A program made the position numbers and the translations under genes. The notes beneath the pieces were generated by a model that worked only from the letters and a program-made list of their open reading frames with translations, was not told where the DNA came from and did not search any database. Positions 34,567 to 45,568 of a DNA stretch of 64,000 nt are shown here, piece by piece (the stretch's first letter is position 1; each line of letters opens with the position of its first letter). The DNA is taken from assembly GCA_020081605.1 (NCBI GenBank), contig JAHREC010000009.1, positions 1,674,001 through 1,738,000 on the forward strand. Reading direction: 5' to 3'. The stretch is from Albifimbria verrucaria (taxonomy: Eukaryota > Ascomycota > Sordariomycetes > Hypocreales > Stachybotryaceae).

Positions 34567-36283
34567 ATGGAGACTTCAACTGCTGGGTTGTTCGATCATG
34601 ACCCTACTGGGCCAGTCGCGGAAACAGTTCCTGCGTCTGTTGCGTCAGACGCAGACTCGACTGCTGTGACACTCATCAGCTTTGAGAAGAACGATCCGGA
34701 ATGTCCATACAACTGGTCAGAGGTAGGTTCTTCATTCCATCTTACCTCTTCCTAGATCCACCTCTCAATGAAGCAAATTCCTCGCATCCACTCACACCCT
34801 ATTGTCATGAAGACTTTCAGACATGCTAACTTGTCGGTCATGGCAGAACAAGAAACGATTCATCCTCTTTACCGGCATTGTCACAGTCTTCAACAGCACT
34901 TTGGGCTCATCACTACCATCTAACGCAGTTTCGTTTATAGCAAAGGACTTTGGACTCAGTACAGATACGGACAACACAGCGCTGGTTCTGCCGATATCTC
35001 TCTTCCTAGTCGGCTACGTTCTTGGACCTTTACTTTTCGGTCCTCTGTCAGAATGGTCTGGTCGGCGATTCCCGATTGTTCTCACATTTTCTGGCTATAC
35101 AATGTCGCTTCTTGGTTGTGCTTTGATTCACAACTGGTGTGGCTTCCTGATATTCAGACTGTTGGGAGGAGTGTTTGGTAGTGCACCCTGACGATCGTCG
35201 GTGGGCTGCTCGCCGATGTCTACAAAGACCCAAGGACCCGAGGAAGAGCTATGGCATATTTCCAGGCTTCGGTCATCTTTGCGCCACTTGTCGCACCCAC
35301 TCTTTCTGGATTCGTGTCAGTTACGTCCTGGCGCTGGACTTTCTGGGCAGCCCTTATCATCGCAGGAGTTTCATGGATTCCTGTCATGTTTTTGCCAGAA
35401 ACCTACGGCCCCGTCATACTGTCTCGACGAGCTGCTCAAATCCGCAAGGCCGCTGCCACTGAGGGACGTAGTGTTCCGGATATCTATGCGCCCATCGATA
35501 TCGAGAACCGAAACTGGCATTACATCCTGACCGTTATCCTCGCCAGACCGATACGGATGCTTACTACGGAAATGATTGTTTTAGCCGTCTGCCTCTATCT
35601 TTCTATCGCGTTTGCCATCTTCTACATGGCCTTCCAGTCATACCCCATGATCTTTCGTGGCATCTACGGCATGTCACTTGGCGTTTCTGGCCTCATGTTC
35701 CTGCCTGTTGGCGCAGGAACTTTTATCGCGCTTGGAGTTGTTCTTTACTACGATAACTACCTCACCAAGGCTAGACGCGCTGGCAAGCAGTGGACGAACA
35801 AGGAGGAGAGCCGCCGTCTGCCGCTTGCTTGCCTTGGAGGGCCTTTGTATGTCATTGCTCTCCTTTGGCTAGGCTGGTCCGCCAGGAGTGACGTTCACTG
35901 GGTCGTACCCTTCCTAGCTGGTGTTCCGTTTGGAATGGGAACACTGTTCATTTTTATAGGACTGCTCAACTACTTGGGCGATGCATACTCCGTCTATTCC
36001 GCATCCGCCATGGCGGCGGCGGCATGCTGCCGTAGTACCTTTGGCGCCGTCTTACCCTAGCTGCGACACCTATGTATAAGGCCTGGGAATTGGATGGGCG
36101 AGCAGCTTCCTTGCTCTTCTGAGTTTCATGATGTGTGGCATTCCATTCATCTTCATCTACTACGGGGATGCAATCCGGGAGAGAAGTGCCTTTTGCCGCA
36201 TGGTTCAGCAGGAGCTGTCTGCCAAGGGCGAGGATGATGATAAGCATGAGAAATCTGCCTCTTCGAGCGTTACGCATGTTTGA
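34567..36283 (+). CDS. MFS drug/polyamine:H+ antiporter (DHA1 type)
   Basis: 12-helix major facilitator of about 531 aa, probably in the plasma membrane. A cytosolic N-terminus (METSTAGLFDHDPTG ... NDPECPYNWSE) leads into TM1. The fungal DHA1 signatures are present: SEWSGRRFPIVLTF (motif A), RLLGGVFGSAPLTIVGG (motif C-like) and DVYKDPRTRGRAMAYF. One 124-bp intron (34723-34846, phase 0) falls just after NWSE, the usual place in this family. Three bases must be restored in C runs, near 35189, 36055 and 36089, to read to TGA 36281-36283 (SSSVTHV end). Typical substrates of the family are drugs, polyamines or fungal metabolites; the actual substrate is unknown. Confidence 0.85.
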
Positions 36284-36803
36284 ATTATGACTTGACTTGA
36301 CAGCATTGTTTCGGCGTTCAAAATAGAGATATATAGAGTATAGAGGAGACTGCAGTCTTAAAGGTCTGCTGAACATAGATACCAGTATTAGATAGAGATG
36401 ATTAATGCATAGCTTTCAAAACATGCACTCGCCCATGCTAGGAAGCAATTTCGCTCGTCTAGATGTAGATTGAAGACGTTACAAGTAACCATGACTTTTT
36501 ATCAATTTTGCTTGAAAGGAGAGCTACCCTTTAACTACTCCGTACTATACAGCCCAATGTCACAAAGACAGGAAAGCTCCTCTTTATAGCCCACAACTTA
36601 AAAGTCGAGTGAGATGGTAGAGAGGAACATGAATATCATACACAGCAGAGCTTGGAAAGACTCCGTGGTTGGGTAACTATTACAACATCCTGAAAGAATA
36701 TTAAACCCAATATCTCGTACAAGACATGCTATACAGGATAGATCAGCCGTCCAAAGCGGCCAAGATCTCATCCGTGGCGGATGCAAACCCGCTATGAATC
36801 GCA
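36284..36803. other. Convergent intergenic region
   Basis: About 520 bp between two convergent stops, AT-rich; 3' UTRs only as far as can be seen. Confidence 0.6.
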
Positions 36804-38614
36804 TTACGCGGCAGAGTAGACACCAGTGACAAACTTGCCACACTCAACCTTCTGCTCCAGCGACACCTTTCGTCCGCTGCCGTCCTCCCCGATGCGCACG
36901 GTCTGGCGGGGTGTGATGCATAGCCTGTGCGACTCGCCCTTTCTGCCCTTCTCCGCGTCGGCCTCGCCACCATCAAGAGGGCCGATGTATGTGGGAGCGT
37001 TCATGTTGGTGCGCTTGCCGGTGCCGAGCTGGAAGTGCTCGTTGCCGCCCCAGAACATGACATCAGCACCCCAGTTGGTGTCGTTCTCAGATCCGCGAGC
37101 CGAAGCAGAGGTGCTGGTGACGTTGTCCAAGACAGCGGCGGTATGTGTGCTGCCAACACTGAGAGACTTAACCTTGATAGGCATGTTCTTGTTCGTCTTC
37201 TCGTCGAATTCAAAGAGCGCGGAGAGGGTCTTGACCTTGGCAGGGCTGGCGGAGACGTGCGTCCACTTGCCAGTGCCAAGAGAACCATACACGCCTTGGC
37301 CAGCAGCCCAAAGATCAGTCACACCAAGAGGCATTCTCTTGCCAGGGATAGTGGAGGAAGCATCAGTCCGGGTCTCAGGAGGAGTAGCATCAACAGTGAA
37401 GAAGGTGTTCAGACCTCCAGCGGCAATAGAGGTCACCTTGGGCACAAGCCCAGAGTTTCCGTAGAGCTTGTTGACGGCGACCATAGTAGGGGCATCGACA
37501 ATGAGCCTGACACCCTCGTTGTTGAAGCCGAGTTGGCCAAATGTGTTGTCGCCAAATGTGAATATTCTACCCAGCTTGTCCAAAACAACCGAGTGGTGAT
37601 CTCCAGCAGCAATCTGCTTAACCTCGAAACCGCTAAGTGTCGTGACTTCCTGAGGCTGATCGTAGGGACCCTTGGGTCGAGTCTCCCAGCTCAAGCCAGG
37701 AATACCCATCTGACCCTGTGAAGGGTAAGAGCTGGTGCTAGAAACTGCTGAGAAAACCCGACCCTTTGAGGTCAACATGAGACAGTGTTCCAATCCACTC
37801 TTGATGTCGGTGATTTTCTCGCCTCGGCTCAGGGCAGTGGGAGTCAGATTGCGGAAGTGAATATTCTCACGGCCGGTCGAGTTCCATATGGACCATGAGC
37901 TCTGTTGCTGCTCCTCCTTCTTACCATCCTGCTGGTCTTCGGTGGAGGCAGGCACAGAAAAGACATTGCCATTCCGGGAGAGGGCAATGACACGGTCTGT
38001 TGACACGTCAATCTTGACAATGTCCTTGCCCTTCAGAGTCGTCGAGGGTCCGGGACTTGTCTTGGAAAAGCCTAGACCCCACTGGACGAGGTCGCCATTC
38101 TCAGTGACGGCAGCGCCAAAGTTCTGGGAGAGCTTCAGGTCACGAAGTAGCTGGCCATCAAAGAAGGACAATCTCCGAGGAAGCTTGATGACCTTTTCAT
38201 CTGAGTTGGGGTCGACGACTTTGCCGACGTTGGAGCCCCAGACATAGACGCCAGGGTGCTCCCAGCTGCTCTTGACCTGCAGATGCTGGGAACTTATGAG
38301 GTCTCTGTTGTCCTCCTTGGAAACGGGCTGCTTCCTTGGCTTCTCGAACTCGAGCTCGGCCTTAGCAGGACCAGTCTCGAGCGGCGCACCAGACGTCACC
38401 AGCTCCTTGAGCGTGGGATAGTAGAATGCGCCGGCAGCGGCAACGGCGAAGACAGCAGCGAAGCCGAAAGCTCGGCCGGGCCCTCCACCCTGACGAGGAC
38501 CCTGAGCAGGGATCTGCTGCTTGCCTGGCGGACGAACTGAGTGGCGCGAGACCGCGGATGGACCGGGGAGCTCTGGCACAGGGCGCGCCGCAGAGGAGCT
38601 CTGGAGGTTCGCAT
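36804..38614 (-). CDS. FMP25: RCC1-repeat mitochondrial inner-membrane protein (FMP25-like)
   Basis: About 603 aa. The N-terminus is basic and amphipathic (MRTSRAPLRRALCQSSPVH ...), as expected for a mitochondrial targeting signal. One transmembrane helix follows (AFGFAAVFAVAAAGAFYYPTL), then a beta-propeller of RCC1-like repeats: GVYVWGSNVGKVV, GAAVTENGDLVQWGLG, AAGDHHSVVLDKLGRIFTFG, LWAAGQGVYGSLGTGKW and GSTHTAAVLDN ... MFWGGNEHFQLGTGK. The order of leader, helix and propeller matches yeast Fmp25, an inner-membrane protein needed for respiratory complex III assembly. No introns. One base must be restored near 38522 to join the leader to the rest. Confidence is high for the family and moderate for function. 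Confidence 0.85.
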
Positions 38615-39191
38615 GATTGTGTTTGGAGCAATGGCTGCTCGGCCGGATTTATGGAGTAGAGGAGAGAGATGGCAAGTCTGGCGCAGATGCGGTTGTCGCA
38701 CCAGGTGAGGGTGGTTGTGAGGTCATGAAAATCCTAGAGCTAAGGTAAGCTAAAGGTATGGATGATGATAATACGGAGCTTGTTAGTGGTCCAGCTCCCT
38801 TGCTTGTGCCAGCTGCTGGAACCGCCTGCACTGTAATAATGCTAGTACTACTACAGTATGTTAGCACTGCTGCTGCCGCGGTACTGCGCTAAGGCATAGC
38901 TCCAGGGTTATCGATTAGCCTGTTAGCGCTGGTGGCCCCGCATCTCCCACCCGAGCCCCCAAGGCCCCCAAAAAGGATCCAAGGGAAGGGTGAGACTCGA
39001 CAGATGGTCAGTCCCACACTTTCTCTCCAACCATCCACCTGTCCAATCCAACAACTGGTCGCCGCATCGGCGCCGGAGCAAGGAGTTTCCGGCCCAAGCT
39101 CCGGGCTTTGGCGTGGCGTGTGGCATTGGAATTGTGTGTTGGCCTTATCAGATCCAAGATATTAGTCGCCCGCCCATCCCCATCCGCCGCC
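38615..39191. promoter_or_regulatory. Divergent promoter region (FMP25-like / COG3)
   Basis: 577 bp between two outward-facing genes. C-rich near the COG3 side (AAGGCCCCCAAAAAGG near 38960). No clear TATA box. Confidence 0.4.
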
Positions 39192-41691
39192 ATGTACGAG
39201 GACTCCTGGTACAGCATCGTGCCCGAAGCCACCAACCGACAGGCTCCCTCCTCTAGCCGTCCGGCCCATTCCCATCGCCGCAAAGAGTCGCTCCTCCAGC
39301 AGCCCAACGTTGGTCTCACTGCCCTCCTCCGCGGGGTTCACAAGCTTATACCAGACACCCTAGGGAACCATCACCACCGCCGATGTCGCCGAACCGCTCG
39401 CCAATGTCTTTGAGGAGATCGAGAACACCAACACGCCTCCTGAGCCCACGCTGTTGCGCCGTCCTGCGTCCTACTCCGACTTCTACCATGTCGTCAAAGC
39501 CCAGCTCCAGAAGGAGGCCAGTGTAAAGCGGCGGAAGAAGGCAGCCAAGAGGGATAGGAGCTTTGAAGCTCTATCACTATCCATTGACTTGCCTGACGAC
39601 GACCTCGATTCCAAAGCTCCGTCATCGCTGTTGGAAGATTCGTTTCTAGAAGCTAGTCAGCAACAATATTTGTAAGATGGGAAGCTCTGGCATTGCTGTA
39701 GAGATATGCTAATGCGGCTGAAGGCTATACTGCGACCAGCTCAGTCTTACAGAACGCCATCTTGATGGCCTGATCGAAGACGCCAATTCGACTCTCAAGC
39801 TGCTGACTTCCTTGTCCAACTCGTTCCAGTCTGTCGAGGCTCAGACGTCCTCCTTCCAAGCGCAATGCGAAGATCTGATCTCGGAGCAAACCCGGCTGCA
39901 GAAGCTTGCAGACGACGTGGGCACCGACCTGCACTACTACGCATACCTCGACACGGCAACGCGACGGCTCAATGCGCCCGGGGCCAGTCAGCTTGTGCAT
40001 GACGATGCCTTCGGGAGATGGTGGACAATATCGATGCATGCATTGCTTTCATGAACACTCATGTAAGCTTCCTAGCCTGGTGGTTGGATATTTGTTAACA
40101 CATTTGCAAGGAAACCTATCGCGATCGCGATACATACATGGCTCGCTACAGTGCCCTGCTTGTCAAGGCGCTGCATCTTCTCGACCACGGTTTCACAAAC
40201 CAACTAGAAAAGGTTTCGCAAGAAATCGGTCGCCAGATGGCTGCCGCAAAGTCCGAGTCGGCTCGACATGCCCTGGCCTACGGTCGTTTCGAGGAAATGG
40301 TTGGAGAGTCTCACTTTCTGCTTCTTAATATTCAGCAAGTTGTTCGTCATGCTTTTGACCAATTCGGCCGTCCGATGGATTCTTCATCCACTCTATCGAC
40401 TTACTCGACTGCTGCTGCAAACATGTTCCGGACATACTTTACAACTCGAGACCGAGACCTCAAGGCCGCTGCACAGCAAGACCAGGAGGAGTATCGTAAG
40501 GAAGCAAAGAGCCTGTCAGTGGAGACGGCATCCCGAAACTACATCAAGCAAACCTTTGAGCGACTATACAGTGAGGAGAGCTTGTTCGTTAAAGTATTTA
40601 ATATGGAGCCTGTTTGGAACACATCACAAGACTCGGCGTTTCAGCTTATCAAAACAATTCACACAACAATACCGCATCCTGGAAACTTGGCGCCTTTAGC
40701 TACACAGCTACAGGCAGTCTTGCAGACGGGCTCTTTACAAGCGACTTGTAGTGTGGTAGGTTGGCTTGCCAGCGAGTACTCAATCACGGAAAGCGATGAC
40801 GATGATTCGCCATTCTTCCGAAAGTGTCGAGAATATGCCGCGCGGCTGTTAGTCGAGCATTTATGGCCATTTACAGATACCGCATTCGAGACGGAAACGG
40901 CCAAGTCGATCACAAAGGCTACAGTTCAGGACAGCTCACTCAAGATTGGGCCAGTTGTCGGCGGCGTCGCTTCTTCAAATGCGCATCCCTTGGTGAAGCG
41001 GGCGACAGAGCTTTTGGCCATGTTTGACCAAGCCATGCCCAAGGAGCGATCTGTAAGTAGCAACCAACTTTGGTGGCATGTAACTTTACTGACATTGTGC
41101 CAGTCCAAGAATAGCTCTGTTGTGTTCAAGATTGTGCGAGAGACAATCCAGGTTCTGCAGAAAGCCGAGTCCAGGATTAAGTCACTCAAGACAGATACCG
41201 ACCCTGACCTTTTCATGGTCAAGAACTTGCTTATTATCAAGAACGAGCTGATCTCACTTGAGATTGGAGACATCAGAAGTCACACAGAGTCGATGCAGCA
41301 TTTCGGTCAAATGTGGGACACATTGAGCCCTCAGAAATGGGTTGGCCTCTTCAACAACATCATTGGCGGATCTTTGTGGTCTCGCGGACCTCCGTCCGTT
41401 ACAGCCAAGACACTTACAGTCGAGGATATGAACGAGCAATTAGATGAGCTGCTGCGACAGTCTATTTATGCCTTCACCAAGCGCTGGGGAACACGAATCA
41501 ACGAGTCTCAGAACAGGAAGGTCGGGACGAAGCCAATCGCCAAGGTGGAGGCTGAGCTGGAGAACATGCTGCAGACAGCCTTTAGCAACCAGCCCGAGGT
41601 GATTGTAAAGCTGCACGAAGCTATTCAGATGAATGCGCAAGGGCAGATGGAGCCGAAGGACGGGGAGAAGGGTGGTGTGAGACGCTACTAA
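39192..41691 (+). CDS. COG3: Conserved oligomeric Golgi complex subunit 3 (Sec34)
   Basis: About 757 aa. Tethering-factor subunit for retrograde intra-Golgi vesicles. Five exons: 39192-39308, 39364-39671, 39745-40062, 40111-41052 and 41104-41691, all introns 48-73 bp with matching phases. Hallmarks are the helical N-terminal region (LIEDANSTLKLLTSLSNSF) and IDACIAFMNTHETYRDRDTY followed by MARYSALLVKALHLLDHGF, the Sec34 core. The C-terminal part is all-helical (VVFKIVRETIQVLQKAESRI). One base must be restored near 40014 (DDAFG-EMVDN). The last intron (41053-41103) is 51 nt, in frame and stop-free, so its retention would not break the protein. Confidence 0.88.
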
Positions 41692-42449
41692 ACCAAAACT
41701 ATACGAGCTATTGTAATGCACTCTTGTTAGAGGAGAATCCCCAGTAGTTGAGGCGGCTCAACAGTGAAAGCGGAGCCCGATGCTAAGCAGAGATGTTGGC
41801 CTTTGCATACGTAACCTGTAATGCTTAATCCCACCGCTAGATCAACTACGTATGCCATGACTGAGACGATGAGGCTGCGACTGGTCAGTGTGCTATGGTG
41901 CTCCACCCGTCAGACTTAAGCCGCGGAGTTCCTGATCTACGGGATTGGCCATTTGCCGATTCGGGCTGGACTCCCAATCTATCCCCGGAATCCCGCTAGG
42001 CATTCTCCGCTTCAGGGATCGTGTCCTCTCCGACAGCCGATACTCCGAGGTAACGTAGTGGTTGAGCCAGACGCCATAATCGATAGCTGAGCGGTGAGAT
42101 CCTATGAGTGCTCGAGGTATGTCTCCAGGTTGCATGACATTAATATGCCGTTCCTAGGGTGATCACTCAGCTGAGACTGCTTTTCCCGGGGTAAAACGCA
42201 TGCTCATCGTTTGCGTGAATAGGTGCTTATAGGAGCGGTCGGCCGACGCACTCAGATGTGACTGTGGGCCTTTTGGGGCTGAACGGAACGATTGGTGTTT
42301 CCGCTGACAAACATCGTGACTCAACGAAGCAAATGTACTTGTTGACGTCGTCCTCAACAGAAAATCGACGGATATATATTGGCCTGGTCTTCTCTGCCTG
42401 ATGAATAGGATCCCTATCTAATCAATTCAATCCCTGCAACTGACTCACA
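41692..42449. other. Intergenic spacer
   Basis: 758 bp between two plus-strand genes. Only the promoter of the downstream gene (TATA at 42373) is recognisable. Confidence 0.6.
42373..42379 (+). promoter_or_regulatory. TATA box of the GFA-domain gene
   Basis: TATATAT lies 71 bp upstream of ATG 42450, a good fit for a core promoter. Confidence 0.5.
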
Positions 42450-43540
42450 ATGGCTGACACTCAAGACACGACCCCAGCACCACAGATCCGCAAAGGAGGC
42501 TGTCACTGCGGTGCTTATAGATTTGAGCTCGAAGGGCCAGAGATCAAGACAGTGGTGCAGTGCAACTGCAATATCTGCTCGAGGAAGGGCTACCTGTTTC
42601 ATTTTGCTGGAGAGGGTGACAAGTACACGATCACTAATGGCAGTGATGACGCCTTGACGACCTACTCGTTTGGTGCCGGTAACATACATCACAAGGTTAG
42701 CCGTGACGGTTTTGGTTTCCATGGACAACTAACTGAGTGCCATAGTTCTGCCCAACATGTGGTACTGCCATTTATGTGACAATGCCCAACGGCCCGCCTA
42801 AGATGAGCCGAGGCATCAATGTATGTGTTAATCGTCATCATGAGATAGGCAGATGGCTCATCGGTACAATATAGGTCCATGCCATTGACGACATCGACAG
42901 TTGGTCATTGGAGCGTAAACCGTAAGAAATCCCAAGCGGATGCCTCTCAAAATTATGTCAAGGCCATTCGGCTAACTGCGCACAGCTTCGATGGAACTCA
43001 AATTGGAATCCCATATGAGACTCCAGCCCATAAGGAGCCCTCCCGGAGACGCAGGAAGGCGAGAAGATATACACAGGTAGCTGTCACTGTGGCGCCCTCA
43101 CGATGGCAGTGGCTAGCAAGCCTCTCGATGAGACGTACACGGGTAAAGTGACGGAATGCAACTGCAGCATCTGCGAGAGAGTAAGTCCAAACCGACGTGA
43201 TACGAAGCCGAGGTCAGCTCGCTAACGCCCGAGTTACTCAGAACGCAAACATATGGATATACCCCTCAAGGGCCAGGTCGTACTCGCCGGTGATGACGCG
43301 AACCGGGGCGAGTACAGCTTCAACTACCGAGTCGGCAACAAGACCTTCTGCCGCATCTGCGGCGTCAGCATGACCAACGACACCCGCAAGTTCAGCGACG
43401 AGGAGCTGAGCAAGGTGCCCGAGCACTACCGAGCGTTCATCGGCGGCGCGCACACGATTCACCCGGTCAACGCGCGGACGCTGCACGGCGTGGACCTGAG
43501 CAAGCTGAAGACTGAGAAGTCGCAGGGACGCAAGTTCTGA
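42450..43540 (+). CDS. Double GFA/CENP-V-domain zinc protein
   Basis: About 287 aa carrying two glutathione-dependent formaldehyde-activating (GFA)-type zinc domains in tandem. Domain 1: GGCHCGAYRFEL, QCNCNICSRKGY and FCPTCGTAIY. Domain 2: GSCHCGALTMAV, ECNCSICERN and TFCRICGVSM. All Cys ligands expected for zinc are present in both. Five exons: 42450-42695, 42746-42820, 42875-42921, 42986-43180 and 43242-43540. Missing bases near 43042 and 43264, both in C runs, must be restored. GFA proteins bind zinc and are linked to glutathione/formaldehyde chemistry, but most fungal members are uncharacterised, so enzyme activity is unproven. Confidence 0.85.
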
Positions 43541-44233
43541 TGTAGATGATGGGTTCCCGGAGCGCGGAGTTTGAGGCAGAGCGTGCGTGTTTGTGATGGG
43601 CGTGTTTGTGGTTTAGGAGTTGGGTATGAGAGAGGTAAAAGTATCGTATGGTGTAGCATGTCACTTATACCATGACTTCATCTGGGGTTTCGGCTCGTCG
43701 ATACGGGGCTGGTACGTACATAGGCCACAGAAACATGTGGTCCAGCTACAACGCCAGGCAATTTTGTAAGAAAAATAAATAAAAAAGAACCAATTCTACT
43801 CCTCTAATTAACAATTGCCAAGACACCGCGCTATTCATGTCCAAGAATTTAATTAGAGGACCTGAGGCCAGTCGGAGCAGAAAACCCGAGTAAACAAATC
43901 CTGGCCTTGAAGCACGCAATCGCATCTCGGGCCGTCGCTCACCAAAATGGCTTATCTTATCATCCCACCAACCCCAATTCAATCCCTTATCTGCAGTGCG
44001 GTTGTCTTTCCCATCCCATTATTAACCCTCCGAGAAACGGCACCGTCAAATTCCCACAACCAACTCCTCCCCTTCCTCGCCCTTTGGTCGCTTCCCCCTG
44101 CGCACCTGTCCGCGTCGTCTTTTGGGATCTTTTCGGCGTGCAGTCCATTGAAGAAGTCAGGCTTCTGACTCTCACACAACGCGCGTGACAAAACGACTAC
44201 CGGCTTCACCGACTAGGGATACCGCGGGGTACG
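43541..44233. other. Intergenic spacer
   Basis: 693 bp. AT-rich near 43750-43870, then C-rich leader sequence (near 44040-44110) before the carrier gene. Nothing else seen. Confidence 0.6.
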
Positions 44234-45331
44234 ATGGCTTCCGTCGCTGAGGAGATCGAGGCCACCCAGGGCGGCGCGCTTCAGACTGCCAAGGATCTGT
44301 TCTCTGGAGCCGTTGGCGGTGTGGCCCAGGTGTTGATTGGTAAGTGTAGATTGTCTTTGAGGCCCGCGAGCGCAGTTGTCAGAGTCGAGGAGACTCGGCG
44401 CATTCAATGGGAAGGGTGAAGCATTGCAGGAACCATCATGGACTACGGCTTGCTTCTCTTCCCGAATACGGCCCAGACACTGTGGCAGCACTCAATTGTC
44501 TTCCTTGGTAAATAACCAATCGCTAATCCCCCACAGGCCAGCCTTTTGATATCGTCAAGGTCCGTCTCCAGACCACCAACCAGTACTCCTCCGCCCTCCA
44601 CGCCGCCACCTCCATCTACAAGAACGAGGGCGCCCTCGCCTTCTACAAGGGCACTCTCACCCCCTTGTCGGCATTGGTGCTTGCGTCTCCATCCAGTTTG
44701 GCGCCTTCCACTCCGCCCGCCGCTGGTTCGAGGCCCGCAACGCCGGCGCCGAACTGTCCTACGGCCAGTACTTCGGCGCTGGCGCCTTCGCCGGTGTCGC
44801 CAACTCGGTCCTCTCTGGCCCCATCGAGCATGTCCGTATCCGCCTGCAGAGCCAGCCCCACGGCGCCGGCCGCCTCTACAACGGCCCGCTCGACTGCGTC
44901 CGCAAGATTTCCGCCCACGACGGCGCCCTGCGCGGTCTCTACCGTGGCGAGGCCGTCACCATCTGGCGTGAGGCCTTTGCCTACGGTGCCTGGTTCACCG
45001 CCTTCGAGTACCTCATGAACGCCGACGCCGCTCGCAACCGCATCGACCGCAAGGAGATCCCCAGCTACAAGATCGCCCTCTACGGTGGTCTCGCCGGCGA
45101 GGCTCTCTGGCTCTCCAGCTACCCCTTCGACGTCATCAAGAGCAAGATGCAGACCGACGGCTTTGGCCCCAACCAGAAGTACCGCACCATGCGCGACTGC
45201 TTCAGCAAGACGTGGCGCGCCGAGGGTGCCCGCGGCTTCTGGAAGGGCATCGCCCCACGCTGCTGCGAGCCATGCCCGTCAGCGCCGGTACCTTTGCCGT
45301 CGTGGAGATGACCATGAGGGCCATCAACTAG
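44234..45331 (+). CDS. YMC1: Mitochondrial carrier family protein (Ymc1-like)
   Basis: About 300 aa, the usual size of SLC25 carriers. Three repeats each carry the Px[D/E]xx[K/R] signature: QPFDIVKVRLQ, GPIEHVRIRLQ (Gly-Pro-Ile-Glu variant) and YPFDVIKSKMQ. The GQPFDIVKVRLQTTNQYSSA context and the start (LFSGAVGGVAQVLIG) match the Ymc1/carnitine-type subgroup of inner-membrane carriers. One 197-bp intron (44340-44536, phase 1) splits the first signature. Missing bases near 44663 and 45257, both in C runs, must be restored. Ymc1 transports amino or organic acids in yeast; the substrate here is inferred only at subgroup level. Confidence 0.85.
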
Positions 45332-45568
45332 AAACCCCAAAGATAGGGGATTAGTTAAAAATACATAAGGACAGTGGGAGAGGAGAAAAGGGGCTATGTT
45401 GGGGACAACTTTTTGCATCAGTTTAGGAGCAAGGCGCGCTATGACACGGATTATTTCAACCACGTTTTCCCCAATTGAATTTGGAATAGAGGCGTAATTT
45501 TTTATATCTCTAAGATAGATCTCATCATCTATGCATCAACTGCATTGGCAACACCGTCTATTAGACCG
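45332..45568. other. Convergent intergenic region
   Basis: 237 bp of mixed composition between two convergent stops, presumably 3' UTR and terminator sequence. Confidence 0.5.

Noticed and set aside
36927..37721. 264-codon plus-strand open frame
   Set aside because: Antisense to the FMP25-like RCC1 propeller, which shows clear repeat motifs on the minus strand.
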